A model generated the notes under the pieces. That model was not told the origin of the DNA. It made no database searches and saw nothing but the letters and a program-made list of their open reading frames with translations. DNA of 64,000 nt from Pelecanus crispus. Its lineage: Eukaryota > Chordata > Aves > Pelecaniformes > Pelecanidae. The stretch's first letter is position 1. Each line of letters opens with the position of its first letter. Positions 1-13,761 of this stretch are shown here, one piece after another. The position numbers and the translations under genes are program-made. The stretch lies in contig NC_134646.1 of the NCBI RefSeq assembly GCF_030463565.1, positions 15,838,001 to 15,902,000 of the forward strand, in the 5' to 3' direction.

Positions 1-2000
1 TAAACTTACTGCTACTGTGGAAATAGTTGATTGAGACCTTGACTTGATTCACACAGTTCAGCGTTTAGAGGCACATGCTGTATTCACAACTACAATAAAT
101 ATACTTGTTTTATAATGTATAACCAGTCATCTTAAATAACCTTTAGAGGCTTGGTAGTTGGAGAATGGATCACAAGCCTTAATTAAGCTGTCTGGCATTT
201 TTCCCTTTCTCCTGTTTTCTGTATTATCGTTTCATAATAGCGTCCTAAGCTTGATACCCAAAAAAGGCATGCCCACTTGACAATGAGGGTTTTGTGAGTC
301 TAGTGCAAAGCTGACAGCGCTACTTTGGAGCTGGAAGATGGCAGTGCAGTTCTAGCTCTTTGTCCTTTATGTACTCCCTCCACTAGTTTGTTTGAAGGTA
401 ACAGCTACATAAAAATGAAATGTGAACACTCTTGTGCCTCAGGAAAATGGGTCTGAATCTTTTCCTAATACGTAGTAGGAAACTCTTGCTTTCAAAGCTA
501 CATCCCAGTGTGTAAAGGACATCACGTATCTTGAACTCTTCTGGGACCGTCCTCGTCGATTTAATTCCTTTCCTTGGTTAGCATGCAGCCAGGGCTGGCC
601 AAAAGGAAAACTCACTCACCTGCTTTATTTTTTTTTTTTTTTTCTTCTTTGTTTTTTGTCCTTCCAAAGGACTTGCTGGCGACTTTGAATATCTTAAAGA
701 AGTTTTAAATGGGGTGCCTGGGGGCATGGTGTGAGTCTGCGGTGTAATGTGCAGTGGCTTGGCTACTGCATTGATTTGCCTTGGTCGCCAACTTTGCTGA
801 AAAGCGTAAAAACAAATGGGCAAAACAGTGATGGCTCCCCACTGTGTCCAGGCTCTACTTTCAGATTTCTAACTGTGAATGCAGTGCAGCTCTTCTGGTG
901 GGCAATGGCAGTACGTCTAGTTTCTTCTGTAATTCTGTGGTTCTACCGTGCCCATTATCCTGGCATTTGTGCATATAAGGAAGCTTATAGCATAGAATGC
1001 TGTATTGCTGGTAGAGCTGTGGAACCAAAATGCAGCTAAGTGGGGCAATGAAGATGCTGTTGGTAATGCCACGACAGTTGTATGCAAACGTTGGTTTCTT
1101 GGTTTGAGTTAGCATCTTTGGTGAGAATTATGCCAGGTGCCGGAGGCCCACAGGAATGAAAGGCAGCTGAAGATTAGTTGGAAGATGAGGCATTTGAGTT
1201 GCGCTTTTCTCCCAGACGAGCTTCTTTCTCTCTGCAGTGGCAGGAACAAGCATGGTGTCGGGTTGTGAAATGTATTTCTTCTGTGGACATACCTTCCACA
1301 GAGACTGGTTTTTATGTGGTAAAACTGTAACGTTTCATCCTTCTCTCCATCCCCATCTCTCTAACGGTTTCCAAAATAATAATGTAGCTCTTTGTCTATA
1401 AAAAGTACTATTGTAGAAATATTATGAGGTTCTGAGTGCAGAGTTCCCCAAACATTGAGGCGAGTGTACAACGTGAGCATTGTCTGTTCACTAAATGCAG
1501 GTCGCTATCGTTGAGTATCAGTGAAAAATTCAGAGTTAAAATGCATCAGCCTGAAGCAGCAGATACCGGAAACAAGACAGTACGGAGCACTTAAAGATAT
1601 ATCTTTATTTTGTCTTCCCCATGCCTACGTCAGCTTTCTTCAGAAGTCTTTTGTGTGCTTTTTTTCCCTTTCCTGGTCCCCTCCCCTCTTTTTTCTTTCA
1701 TCCTTTCTCATTTTGTAAACAGTGATGTAATTATATGTCCCCTTCTTAAAAACAAAGCTCAAATACAGAAGAAATAAACTTTTAAAATACAAATTCACTA
1801 ATCCTCTAGTCCACTACGGTAACAATATGTAAACAGATTGCGTTAAATGTAGGTAACTGGTGTGTAATCTCTTAGAATTATAATTGACCTGTGTATTACT
1901 CGGTTCAACCCAGGTTGAAACCATACACAAAAGGTAACAGGCTTAAAGTATGATTTCTTCCTTCTAATTTTTCTCCCCTTTTTCTCTCTCCAATTTTCAG
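1..2000 (+). other. GAB1: GAB1 intron 1, 3' end
   Basis: This stretch precedes the first GAB1 exon in the window and ends in a pyrimidine-rich tract and AG acceptor (TTTTCAG at 1994-2000). It is AT-rich with a T run near 629-643. No exon, RNA gene or recognisable interspersed repeat was seen. The usual first coding exon of GAB1 (about 24 residues, start of the PH domain) was not found here, so it should lie upstream. Confidence 0.8.
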
Positions 2001-2295
2001 GCATGGAAGAGGAGATGGTTTGTGCTTCGCAGCGGCCGTTTAACAGGGGATCCAGATGTATTGGAATACTACAAAAATGACCATGCCAAGAAGCCTATCC
2101 GTATTATTGACTTAAATTTGTGTCAACAAGTGGATGCTGGATTAACGTTCAACAAAAAAGAGTTTGAAAACAGTTATATTTTTGATATCAACACTATAGA
2201 CAGAGTTTTCTATTTGGTAGCAGACAGCGAGGAGGAGATGAATAAGTGGGTTCGATGTATCTGTGATATCTGTGGGTTCAACCCTACAGATGAGG
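2001..2295 (+). CDS. GAB1: GAB1 exon 2: most of the PH domain
   Basis: The exon encodes residues 25-122 plus one base of codon 123. It reads [12 protein letters not shown] at the start and [13 protein letters not shown] near the end, which is the body and C-terminal helix of the GAB-family pleckstrin-homology domain. In the family this domain binds PI(3,4,5)P3 and recruits GAB1 to the plasma membrane. The basic and aromatic residues KRRWFVLR of the second beta strand, which help form the lipid pocket in PH domains, are present, and the helix tryptophan is in NKWVRC. The acceptor is TTTTCAG at 2000; the donor is GAGG then GTAAG at 2296. The first codon is complete, so the exon enters in phase 0 and leaves in phase 1. 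The sequence is almost identical to the mammalian protein (for example LCQQVDAG where human has LCEQVDAG), as expected for a conserved domain. Confidence 0.97.
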
Positions 2296-5224
2296 GTAAG
2301 TTCTGTTTGGTTTTTCTGAGAAAGTGCGATGCCTACGTGTGAAGAATGTTTCAAAGATCAGATGACTATCTTTAGCTGGCATATGTTTTAAAACTTGTAT
2401 GCATTGGCTATGAAACTTCCTTGTTACTCTGAAAAAAAGTATGCAGAACAGAGGGAGATATTAAGAATTTGTTACAAATTAAGTGGGCCATAGAACTTGG
2501 ATGATGCTCTTCTGTTTTGCGTGATGTTAGGTCTTGAGAGTGTAGGAAAAAATCTGTAAGTAAAACCATGCAAAACAGAAGATCATCATAATCATCAAAG
2601 GAATCCCATTTGGTATAAACACGTATGCTTATGCAAGCAGGAATGAGTGCAGAATGTCAGGTTTCTAATATTACCATTTCTCCGTCTGCTTTGCAACTTG
2701 GGGAAAAAAAAAAATCCGCCCCCCACCGGCTGAAACAAACAAAAAATAACTTGGAGTTCTCCACTATCCAGCTCTAATCCTACCAAAATAGACATTGTGT
2801 GAAAGCAGCTTGTGGGAAACAGGATGGTGTGTTTAATTCCTACAAATACCTTGTGGCCATTGCTTGTCCTGAATCCATCCTTATTTATTTATTCCTTGTG
2901 GAGATTAGTGGGTTGCATGACTTGCTGTAGCTCTGTGCACAGTCCCAAGAAAAGATTAAATAGGAGCGGTAAGAGGGTTATAAATAAAGCATGCCTGACT
3001 AAAGGGGCTAGAATTAAATCCCTGGTTTTTGTAGGACGGTGGATTGAGGGAGGTGGGGGAACCAGTGCTTGCATCTCTTCTACTCCAGCCGAATCTTCAA
3101 AAATGACTGGAAAAAATTGTTGCTTTCTGAAGAGAGGTCCTTTTCTTTGTCCTTATTGCAGTTTTGAACTAAAACTTTGTCACGAAAACTTCATCTATGA
3201 ATTACCACTCTAATAGCGAATTCAGAGAAGGGTACTTATTTTGACAGTCCCAGCATGTTTTTGTGACATCCTGAACATAACCAAGACCACCCACAGCACA
3301 TTTCTAAGAGCGATTGCCATATGATTCAGTCTTCAGTCTGCCAGGCATCCGTTACGTATGGGAGAGAGGTAGGCAGGTGGCTGCTTTTCAGTGGGTAATA
3401 CGCTAGTGCACCAGTGCAGCCGTGGGCAGGAGGCGCTCAGAAATCATTGGTTCTGGGGACAAACTAGGAATCTGGGAAGTAAGGAGGAAATGCATTTACC
3501 TGGTGGCTCTCGCGTATGTGAGATCACCAAGGAGCATGTGTCCATCGCGTGGAACAGAGAGGCAGGGTCCCCTCAAAGCCATGAAGCCTTTCCTTGCTGA
3601 GAGCTGGTGTATTGCTAATCTGTAATTTTCTGTTGATGTTGCATCTTCTGTTGAACTGAAGGTGAAACATGCTACGAATGCGGAGAGAACTGACTACACC
3701 CTCACCGGCTGTTTGGACCAAGACTGGTTTTTGCTTCAGGCAATTGTATCAGTAACTTATCCCCATTATGGTCTCCTTGCATGTTTCATCTTTGGCATTT
3801 TAGCTTTGTCTGAATTATCCCAACACCTTTACTTTATATAGCTGAGAGTTGACAGTACTGTCTGTTTTACAGGTTTAGTAACATCTTACAATGCGTTGAA
3901 GAATTAAAAAAGGAAAATGGGAAAATCAGTTACTGAGTGTCTGTTAATTGCCAAGTTCTTTTTACAAGATGAATATTCCTACTAATGGAAGAGCAAGTCA
4001 TAAACATACTTAATAAAATCGGTGTTAACCTACAGTTTATTTTGACAAGTTAAAGAATAGGTGATGTTCACTGCAGACAAAAAAAAAAGCACTATTATTT
4101 TAGTATGGAACTGAACAAAGAGAGATTGTCTGGGGCATAACCAACCTTCCCTTTAGCCTATGGAAGCGGAAGATGGTTTTCTCTGAAGTTGGACAAAATG
4201 TCTCTTGCCAGACTGGTTAAGGGTCTTGTTATGAGAGGACTGTCATTGGCATTCTTTGCTCTGTCAAAGACTGGGGGCACCACTGGCCTATTGCTCTTGC
4301 TGTTGTTCGTTTGGAAGCCCAGTCCAGTTGCCTCCTTGGATTTACAAAGAAAAAAATTATGAGATGGTGGTGGTCAGTGTTATTAGAAAACAAATATGGA
4401 GTTGTTTTGGTGTTGGGAGGAATGAGGGAGAAAGAGTTAATGGTAACTATGGAGAGAGACAAAAAAAAAAAAAAAAAGATTGCTTCAGACAGGCTATGAG
4501 CTGCTCCTTCCATACTTAGTCAAGACTCAGAAATTCCTATGGTGTGAAGTTTGTATTTCCTTTTATTCCTTTTCTTAAAAATGAGTGTTCACAGTAATTG
4601 CTAACTCTTAATGCTTTGTTGTGACCTTCCAACTAGAAATTGATTTATGCACATGATATCTGTTCATTCTGGAGATCTGCGGTGTTACATTTGTATTTAG
4701 ACTGAGTAGATGTTCTTTAGTTTTATGTTCTTTAGTCGTATTTGCAAGCCATTGAGTCTCCAGCTTTCTGATTTCACATAGTATAGTGTAATTGGTAATG
4801 ATCACATTACAATTACATTATATGATTTTTTTTATAGGGACTTTCTTTAAAGGAAGGCTTTACAGTGATTTAGGTCTTTTAAACTTACAAGATGGAAACA
4901 TGAAGGAATTTTTTTTAAATAATCTAAATAATTTTTCTACTTTTGTAAAAAGTACCCAGGAATTTCTTTGTTATTCTTCAGCTAATGCTTCTCGTTTTCA
5001 AATGGAAGCTGTAAAACGTTTGTCTCTGTAGCATCTTTCTTTTTAAAATGCGTGTGCAAAGGTGGGGGGAGCTACACATGAGCATGGGTTTTAGGTTTAC
5101 CACAGGGTTTCATACTTCACTTTTAACATGCATATTTTCTCTGTAAGGTCATAATATAATAGGTCATTTAGAGGTTAAAATGTAACTATAAGCAAAACTG
5201 TGTTGCTAGTGTTTTATGCGCTTT

Positions 5225-5480
5225 GAACTCCAGTGAGAGATGTTCTGGGATGGAGACACTGAATGGCCATGGGAAATTACTACTCTCCTCTGCCTGGTGC
5301 TGTGGAGACCTCAGCTGAAATACTGTGGCCTGAGCTTCCAGAAGGGTGAGGATAAATGTTTAAAGAACAGTAGAAATAGACGAAATGGATTTTTAAAAGT
5401 GATCGATGAGGAGAAAAGTTGAAGGATTTGTTTTTTCCCGGGAAGAAAATGCTGAGGGAAGAGCTGACTTTCAAAGTATA
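5225..5480 (+). repeat. Degraded CR1 LINE fragment (probable)
   Basis: The text around 5305-5335 (GTGGAGACCTCAGCTGAAATACTGTG) resembles the CR1 reverse-transcriptase region, where the usual form encodes a 'RPxLEYCVQFW'-like stretch. The match is broken up on both sides, which points to an old copy in plus orientation. The borders are approximate. Confidence 0.5.
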
Positions 5481-8317
5481 AAAAGCTACGATAAGCAGGA
5501 CATGGATCAGTTGTTATCTAAAGAGAGAAGTAATTTGTTTCTCTTTCAGTGAGCGATGTAATGATAAAGAAAAACCTTCTAAGGATATTTAAGCACTTGC
5601 TGTGAAAACCCTTCCCTAGAATTCAGTAGGCTTCTGTGATGAATGTTTTATATGTGATCCAGCTCCGTGTTTCTGTAATTTAGTGAATTGTGTGCTTGGC
5701 AGAGCAGGGGAAGGAGGAAATAATCTTACTATATGCAAACATACTACTTGCATGTATTCATTTGAATAAAGATAGCAATAACAAAGTAAACGAGAAGAAA
5801 TAACAAAGTAAAGCAGAAGAAGAAAGAAAAGGGAAGAACAAGATGTTGAAATCTACAATTACATTTACACAAATAATTACATGTAGTAAAGAAAGTTTCT
5901 GTCATCATAAGGATGGTACTTTGAAAGAGCTACAGCTTGCTTCACACACAGTGCTTTCAAAGTTTGCAGCGTTTCTGTTCAGGTAGCTGCTATCTGGTAT
6001 ATGCCTCTCATGCCTTCTGCATTTTGAGCAGTAAAATTAGTTTCATATAACCATTTTTTTTTTTTATCGTGTTCTCATAATACATGCACTGCAGGTTGAT
6101 CGTAGCTTGGGTGCAATATAGCAGGATGAACATAACTCCACCTTCCGATCCTGGCTCCTTGTGTTCTCTCTAATGCTGCGTGGTCAGGCACCACTGCTGC
6201 TACGCTGTGTTGGAGATCTCCATATCAGATCAGGATAGCCCTGTGCTGCCGGTAACACAAGCGTGGAACAGAAAACAGGCTCTGCCACTAAGAGCTTACT
6301 ATCTGCAGTAAGAGACATAAATATAGGAGCAGAGGCATGGGAAGAAGTGAAAGCAAACAAGGTGGTTTTGACCGTTGTGACAGATAAGTGGTCTTAGTGC
6401 TTCAGCTGTTGGACTGTTGTTGAACTCTGGGATTTTTGAGAAGAAATTTTCAGGTGGTCTTTAAATAAACAGTGGACATTAGGGGTGTTTAGGGTGCCAT
6501 TCCTGCATGAAGGGTCTGCCTGTAAAAAATAAAAAATTGTTCTCCTTTGACAGCTTTAATAAGTGGATGATAGAGGCTGGCACACTTGGCAAATCAAAAT
6601 CACCATCTCGGTAACATCTGGTGAATATTAGAGACCTTGGTCATGAAAGGGCTCAAAAGTGAGGAGAAATAGTGTGAGCTTTTAGATGAAGGAAGGGAGG
6701 CTCTGGAGGAGCGTAGAGAGAAGCGCAGTGATAGAGTAATAAGCTTAAAAAAAAGTCTTTGCAACAAGGTTGCACCATAGAGATGATGTACTTAATGATG
6801 AGTTGAGGTTCTTCGGTATCGCTTGGATGTGATTAACTAGAAAGTAAGTCAGCTCAAAGATGACATGCCAGGAGAATGAATGACTGGTGACCTGGACTGC
6901 AGTAAAAAATCACATGAAAGGACAGTGTTAAGCATTGGGAGAGAAACTCGCCGGATAAGGATTGTGGGTCTGTTATCTTAGAAGTGCAGCAGTAGGTTTA
7001 GAGGGGATAGTGGCACAAGGGCATCTCTTTTGGTGGAGGCTTTTTTGGTTGGTTGCTTTGAGGAGGTAAATGTGGGGGATAATGATCATGAGAGGTACAA
7101 ACATGACTTTTTTTAGGGTGGAGTTGCTGAGAGGAAGGTGAGGATAGACTGGAAAGAAGGCTGTCAGAGTTGCACGATTCCATCTGGCAAAATTGTGGAG
7201 GAATAATAAAAATAGAAGAAGCAGGACCAGAGAAGGACCTGAGATTTGTCATAGCAGGTTTGGTAGAGGTGGTAGCTGATGGCTAAAGAGCTGAATAAAG
7301 GGAGGCAAAGCTGAGATAATCATTGTCCATTGTTCAAAGGGGAAAGAGAAGACAGCAGAGAAGACTAAGATGTCTTCGGCTTCAGATGGTGTGGTTAAAG
7401 AATGGGTGGCTAAGTGAGGTGATAACGAATAGAACACAAAATCTGCATCTGTAGGTCCTCCCTTACAAGTATGTGAGGAATAAATACATATATTAAAAAG
7501 ATACAATTTACTATCAGGAGTGCGGTCAGAATCTTAATCTTGAGTGTTTGGGGTTATTATCTTAAGCTGCCAGCTGCATGTGACAAAAATTCATACGGAA
7601 GGTGATTCTACTCTTTCTTGAGGAAAAATAAACTGAATCTAATATGCCTAGGTAATTAACTTAATTTTCCCTGGTTCCTGCTGGACACTTTTTGTGGCAC
7701 TAACGTCACCTGATGAGTTGCTAGAAGGGGGTTGCAAGAGGGTGAGGTGGAAAACTGTTCCTCAGATTGCTAGCTCTCAGGTTGTGAGGCGCTGTGAGGC
7801 AGTTACCGTGGAGCGCTGAAAACCTCACTGAAGCCCAGGGGTGCCTCCGGTTCCAGACGGCGTGCTGCAGCCCCAGTGGGTAAGCTCACCATGTGGCTAG
7901 AGCAGCCTGCTCTGCCGAGGGGAGCTCTGGGCCGTTTTAGTGAAGAAAAAACCCCAAAGGTTTTCATGTGGTGGGCTGCACTGTTTCTCTTCACGAGCAC
8001 CTACAGAAGTTAGTCTGTAACAAGACTCCTTGATTATTTTTCCTGCGTCACCCAGCCTGTGCGCCATCTGAAGATGGAGAGAATGGGCTACAGATGTTTC
8101 TTCCCCCACCCCGCCCCTTTTGAATGAACAGTCTTCAAAAGAAAATTGCAGGTGGAGAGGGGGAAGAAATTCTGAGTGGAAATGCTTTTGGTATTTTCAA
8201 ATTTGAAATGGGTAACCAAAAGTGCAGCCTAAACTTACATATGAACTGCAGATAGTAAGTACTAAATTTTAGATACGAGCTCTGAAAGTTGGAAACTTCA
8301 GCGTGTGATAGGAACTT

Positions 8318-8445
8318 AGAATCAGAATCGTTTAGGTTGGAAAAGACCTTTAAGATCATCAAGTCCAGCTGTTAACCTAACACTGCCAAGTCCACCACTA
8401 AACCATGTCCGTAAGCACCACATCAATATGTCTTTTAAAATGACG
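8318..8445 (-). repeat. CR1 LINE 3' end, inverted
   Basis: The sequence AGAATCGTTTAGGTTGGAAAAG followed by the 'ACCTTTAAGATCATC' block is the reverse complement of the avian CR1 3' terminus. The insertion therefore points to the minus strand. Only the last 130 bases or so are present, the usual 5' truncation. It has several differences from the copies at 38.7 and 56.8 kb, so it looks older. Confidence 0.9.
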
Positions 8446-10859
8446 TGGAACAGTCAGTCATGTTTCTGGTTTGGATGCAGGAGGCAGGGTTGTCCTGAGC
8501 ATAATATACAATGAGCAACTGCCGAATTCTTCATTATTGTTCTTTGAACAGGATGTCATGTTTATCTTCAGAAAAAGAGAGATACTTTGAGATTATATTA
8601 AACTAAGAAAACCAACTTACAAAATGAACTATTTATTAAAGTATTTAAAAGGATTTTCTCTGGGTATAGCAGAAAGGTTCAGAATTGAGGCTCACTGCAT
8701 GGATTTCATATTGTTTGTAAGCTGATCACTTATGCTGAAAACCAAACGCAGACTAACATGTCCATGCATCTTCTGGGTTGGATCTGGCTCACCTCTATTG
8801 AGTTAAGTGTGCAACCAGAGCAATTGCTTGTTTGGCTGTGCCTGTCAGCATACACATGCTTGCGCTGTGTGTGTGCACATGCACACATGTGGCCCTTTGA
8901 TTCCAGGATCTTCCAGTAGAAGCTGACACTAGAGAAAACTCCATCAGGGTATTTCAGGATGCATCTTGCTACATTAAGCAGCACAGATAATGACTTAACA
9001 GACTTAATCCTTAAAAGGAGGTTGGTTTGGTGTGGGGTTTTTTTGTTTGTTTGTTTTTAAATTAAAGTGGGGTTTTTTTATTATTATGGCTCCCACTGCT
9101 GTATCTAAATTTTTGTTCAAGGTTATTACTCTAGTATTTTGTTGGTCATTGGTTGGTCTAATGATAACATCTGCATCATAGTAAACGGATTGAATGAAAC
9201 ATCCCAGAAGAATAGTAGAATCATGTGACTGCATATCTGTTGCTGATTCACTGTTAGAATGGGAAAACCCCATTTCTATTTTAGTCTTTCTACCTACGAT
9301 CTGCAAACAATACATTTTCTTACTTTGATTGCAATTTTGACATTTAAAGAAATGCTTGCTGTAATGAGGCTTCTGTATTTTGTTCAGTATGAGAACATTT
9401 CGAGTATTTACATAATTAGAATATTAAGAGACTATATATCATAATGTAGAAAACAAATTTTGCTCTCATTAAAAAAAAAAAAACCCAAAACAAAGCACAA
9501 GACCAACCCTAAATGCAAACTCCCACACTCAAATCTTCTAGATTGTTCATTAGGCACAGATATAGGAACATGGGGAATAAAGAAGCTTTATATAGTTAAG
9601 AAGGAAAAGAGAGGAGCCTTTTATTATTCTTGTTCAGAAGATGCTCTTTTTACCTCATTAATGTTATGATTGTTTTATTACTGAGGCAAATACAAAAAAT
9701 GGTTATGAGGAAGAAAATAAAAATTCTAACGAAGATGATGCCTGTAACTGCTCTTAGCAAACCAACTGAGAAAAGATAAAACTCTTGCCCTGTTTTGACA
9801 AAGCTGCTTGTTCTAGCTGTACTGAATGCAGGAATTATAAAAACAAAATAGGATTCTTGTTACCCTCATTTGCATGTTAAATATTCTGGATGTTTTTCCA
9901 GCTCCCAGTTATTTCAAAGCAGTCAGAGTGTCTGAGCTCTGGGAACAAACCAAATGACTTACAGCACTCTTTGGTGTGCAGATGACCCCTTCCCTAAAAA
10001 TCTGCTCGTCCAAAGTGGACCAAGTTGATGATTGTACTCTTTGAAATCGTAATAGGCTGCTGGGAGAAAATTCCCTTCATATCAGCTTCTGAAGTACGTG
10101 GCTAAAGAGGATATTTGAGAGGGTACAGATAGGCAAACAGCATTTATTTGCTCAGTGATGAAAGTCATTAACATTACTGTTTTCTTCGTAGTCAAATTTG
10201 AAATAGCTTGAATGCATAAAGCAAATAAGAAGTAGCCCAACAGCGAAGTGCTTTAGACTAAGTTCAGTTGCTCTTTAAATCAGGCATTAGCCTACGCTAT
10301 TTAACACATACAAAATGCCTGTATGAGGATGAATTTCAGATCAGAAAGTTGGTATTTTAATAGTTTAGTGCTCTATCCACTGAAGAAAAAAAAAAAATCC
10401 CAATCAAACCGCACAAAAAACCCCTACAACAGATCTGTAGGAGGACTTGGGCTTTTGTCAAGTGGTATCTGTGTCAAAATAAATGAGGCAGCTCATCACA
10501 AGGGAAGTATCCCTAACGATCCATTAACTTTAATGGGCTCCAGATCGTTGCTCAGAGAAGAGTTCATGAGCCTTCTGGACAGTTGGACAGTGTCACCTTT
10601 AATACTCAGTAACAATCAAAAGGCAAATGGTTAGGATAGGAACAGAATGAATTATTGTTGTATCTTGGTAAATCAAGAAGTGTGTCCCAGACCTTTTTTG
10701 TGCACTTTATGCAATAGTTAGTTTCCCTTCTTGGGAAGGAATTAGTAGAGCTAGGAAGGGTGAGGGTGAAGGGAAAACAGATCTGCAATGAAATGGCTTC
10801 TGTATCAAGAAAAATTAAGCAGCACCGACTCAGTAAAGGTGTGACAAAATTGTGTAAAG

Positions 10860-11262
10860 TTGGAAATGGGGATTATGAACAGGAGGCAATTGTTCACTGT
10901 TTCTCTGAAGATGCGAGCTGAAGGATATCAAGTGAAACTATCAGGCAGCAGGTTTAAAATCAAAGGAAGTGGTTTTCATGCCACACATAATAAGGTGTGG
11001 AGCTCACTGCCGCAGGATGGTAGTAGAGGTCAAAAATAAGAATGTACTCAAAAGGGGCAGGACAAATTCAGAGAAAAGTTTGTCAGAGGCTGGCCAGTGT
11101 AGACTGTTGATGCAGCCTCTGCACTGGGGTGCCCGAAAGCTGTAGAGCCCCAGAAGCTGGGGGCAGTATGGAGGGCTTGCCTTGCTGCTTGCGCTCAGTC
11201 TGTTTGCAACACTGGAGATGGCATCGTGGGCTTCAGACACTACAGATCTGAGCCAGTATATC
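10860..11262 (+). repeat. Ancient CR1 fragment
   Basis: Several blocks match an older sauropsid CR1 type: an 'AACTATCAGGCAGCAGGTTT' block near 10937, 'GTGGAGCTCACTGCCGCAGGATG' near 10997, 'CAGAAGCTGGG' near 11150, and a 'CTGAGCCAGTATATC' tail near 11250. They occur in the order expected for the 3' part of the element on the plus strand. It is heavily diverged and its borders are approximate. Confidence 0.7.
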
Positions 11263-12854
11263 TAGCTTAATGGTCTTCACCACCTTGCCTCCTTTCACCA
11301 ATTACAAGTTATAGCCAGCCTTTAACTTCTTTTTCTTTCTCTTATGCACACACTTTTTTCTTACTCCACCAGGAAATTAACTCTTTCTTTCTCCAAACTT
11401 GGTGGATACACTGCTCCTCTTTCAAGCTTCTTGATTTTTATTTTTCCCTGGAAAGTTACCCTTGAGTCTTATTACTCTTTCTGGGAATGCTAGTGCATCA
11501 TTTGTTTAAATGCATCAGCCTTACATAGGTATGCATCTTACTATATACCTGTTGAGCTCTCCTGACTGCCTGTGGTCTAATTGACACACCCATCTTCCCT
11601 GGAAGCTGCAGGGATGTCTGTTTGATTTCTTTTTTCCCCTTGTGTGAACTTGGCACCAAGCAGATCTAATGATGCGAAGGTCGTGTGTAGTCAGGAACAA
11701 GGAACGGGAGCAGGGATTGTGGTACACCAAAGCCCTTGAGGATCTTGTCTGTAAGTGTGGCCAGAGAATGATAGTGTATCTGGCAGGAAACCTTTCTTCT
11801 CCACTCGTGCATAAATTTACTTGCATTTCTCAGTTCTGGAGTGGGCAGGACAGAGAGCTACTTGTCCTTTCTCCCACTATGTCTTTCCAGGAGCAAGAAA
11901 TACATGCCTGGTAGGTCCATTCAGGCACCTCTCTGTTCCTGCTATTGAACCCCAGCATTAGGGGAATGAAGAAATATCAGTAGGTGCCTCAAGTAGGCTA
12001 CTTCAAACTCTTGAAATTCCTAAATAATAGCAAATTGTTCAGAATTTAATATTTTAGCATGTAGTAAAGAAACCATTTTATTTTTGTGTGTGAGATCACT
12101 GGGTGCAGTCTGGTTTTGCCTTTGTTCTGCTATCTAGTTTGATGGATAGGTCAGGCACAACCTTTTATAAAAACTATTTTTTTTTTTTTCTTAGGTTATC
12201 CTACCTTTTCAGGTAGGTTGAGTTGAGGAATTTTCATACATCTAGACTTCTTCCACCCACATGGGTGTGGTGGGATTTAATTTCTGAGCCTGTGTAAGTG
12301 CCATAGGAGTTCAAAGCAAGTACTGCTGTTCCTATTTCCACGTCTAAATCGCTTGTACCTAGTGTACACAGACCTGGAAGCAGGAGGGCTGTGTTCTGGT
12401 CTGCTCCTCTTGGGTTCTTCCCAGGATAGTGCTGGGAAGCAGAAGCTGGATGAAGTTACTTTGTAGTGCATAGCTGGCCTGTAAGTCTAACAGGAGCTGT
12501 CTGCATTGGATAATAATAACGTTCATTGAAACAATGCTAATAATCAGCGTCCATTCTTGGGATGCGCAAATTGGAATGTACAATGAGTTGCAAGTACAAG
12601 GCAGCCCTGATAATTGAGGAACAATTTGCTTAATTATGTTGTTCTTGGTCAATGTATCATTAAAACAATGAAAAAGTTAAATGATTGTTTAGTATTTGGC
12701 AGTGTCAATATTTTCCAGTCTCCCAGATGATTTAATAGTCAGGATACATGTATTTGGAAGGAAAAAAGAAGTCACTCTAGAATATACATGAATAGGAAGT
12801 GGATAAGAATTATAAAGACAAGGTTATTTAAAAAAAAACAACAACCCACTACAT

Positions 12855-12878
12855 CCCCCCCCCCCCCCCCCCCCCCCC
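12855..12878. repeat. Pure C24 homopolymer
   Basis: There are 24 consecutive C residues, flanked on the left by A-rich sequence with ACAACCC and on the right by A9 CCCC AAACC. The minus strand reads G24. A tract of this length can form G-quadruplexes and is prone to length errors in replication and sequencing. Confidence 0.95.
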
Positions 12879-13547
12879 AAAAAAAAACCCCAAACCAAAC
12901 AACAAGAAGAAACCACAACTCCTTGATTTATTGCACTAAAATAAAAAGTTGGGGTATGTAATGAGGGGGCTTAGTGGAATATGGTACCTATGGTACCTCT
13001 GCATTATTTTTATAGTTATAAGGGATCTTCCATTGCAAAACCAGCATTTTTCCTGTTGCTTTTCAGATATTGAGAAAGGCCAGTTCTTGACTGGTGACTA
13101 ATCTCAAATGCTGAAGTGACCTTGGTCAAAAAGGGATGAATACTGACTCAGGTTACCATATTCAAGTAATAACCTATGGGCCTTTGTCTGCTCTTGATTA
13201 AAACAACAGATTTGTGTTATTAGCTGTCTTACTGCAGCCGTCAGCATCTTTGTTCTTACTGTGACCACAAAACAGGTTAAATAAGTCATTAAATAAGGCA
13301 TAACCTCTGTTTCCAAGGCATACTTATGAACTTGGTTACAGTTTGAAAAAATATAAAGAGATTATAAAGATTTATATATAAATGCTCTGAAACAAATGTT
13401 AATATCCAGATGTTCTTATGTCCACTGATTTTACAATTTTGAATTAAAAACCCTGACTTTTCTCATCTTCTGTTAATAATTTTTTTTTATAGTATTGTAA
13501 GACTATATCTTCATTGTAAAAAGAATGCTTTGCTTCTATGTTTGCAG

Positions 13548-13761
13548 ATGCTGTGAAGCCACCAGTCAGTTCTTTACAACCATCTGCTGAGTTACCCTTG
13601 CCCATCAACACTTCACCGCCTTCCATGCAAGCAGAATCTTCCCTACCTCCTCCTTATCAGCTTATTAACATCCCCCCACTGGAGTCTTCCTCTGGTCAAG
13701 AAGATCCTCAAGACTACCTACTGCTAATAAACTGTCAAAGTAAAAAACCTGAACCTATGAG
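13548..13761 (+). CDS. GAB1: GAB1 exon 3: linker after the PH domain
   Basis: The exon encodes residues 123-193 and two bases of R194. It starts with the codon completed across intron 2 (D, then [10 protein letters not shown]). It continues into a proline- and serine-rich disordered linker containing [10 protein letters not shown] and ends in [16 protein letters not shown]. The DYLLLI block is strongly conserved in the family; its tyrosine (about 179) corresponds to human Y183, in an ITIM-like setting. The acceptor is TTTGCAG (13541-13547). The donor is ATGAG then GTAAGT, a near-perfect consensus. Compared with human, the linker has several substitutions, as expected for a disordered segment, and codon 193 encodes M where human has T. 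Confidence 0.95.

Larger units (their letters stand above)
2296..13547 (+). other. GAB1: GAB1 intron 2 (11.3 kb)
   Basis: This long intron splits the codon for D123. It holds three CR1-derived fragments (about 5225-5480, 8318-8445 and 10860-11262), an A-rich plus C24 low-complexity patch near 12830-12915, and AT-rich sequence elsewhere. The open frames in it (for example 2812-3213) show no family match and are not supported as genes. It ends at the acceptor TTTGCAG (13541-13547). Confidence 0.85.

Noticed and set aside
2812..3213. 133-codon plus-strand open frame in intron 2
   Set aside because: No recognisable domain; it lies between two well-defined GAB1 exons and has no start or splice support.
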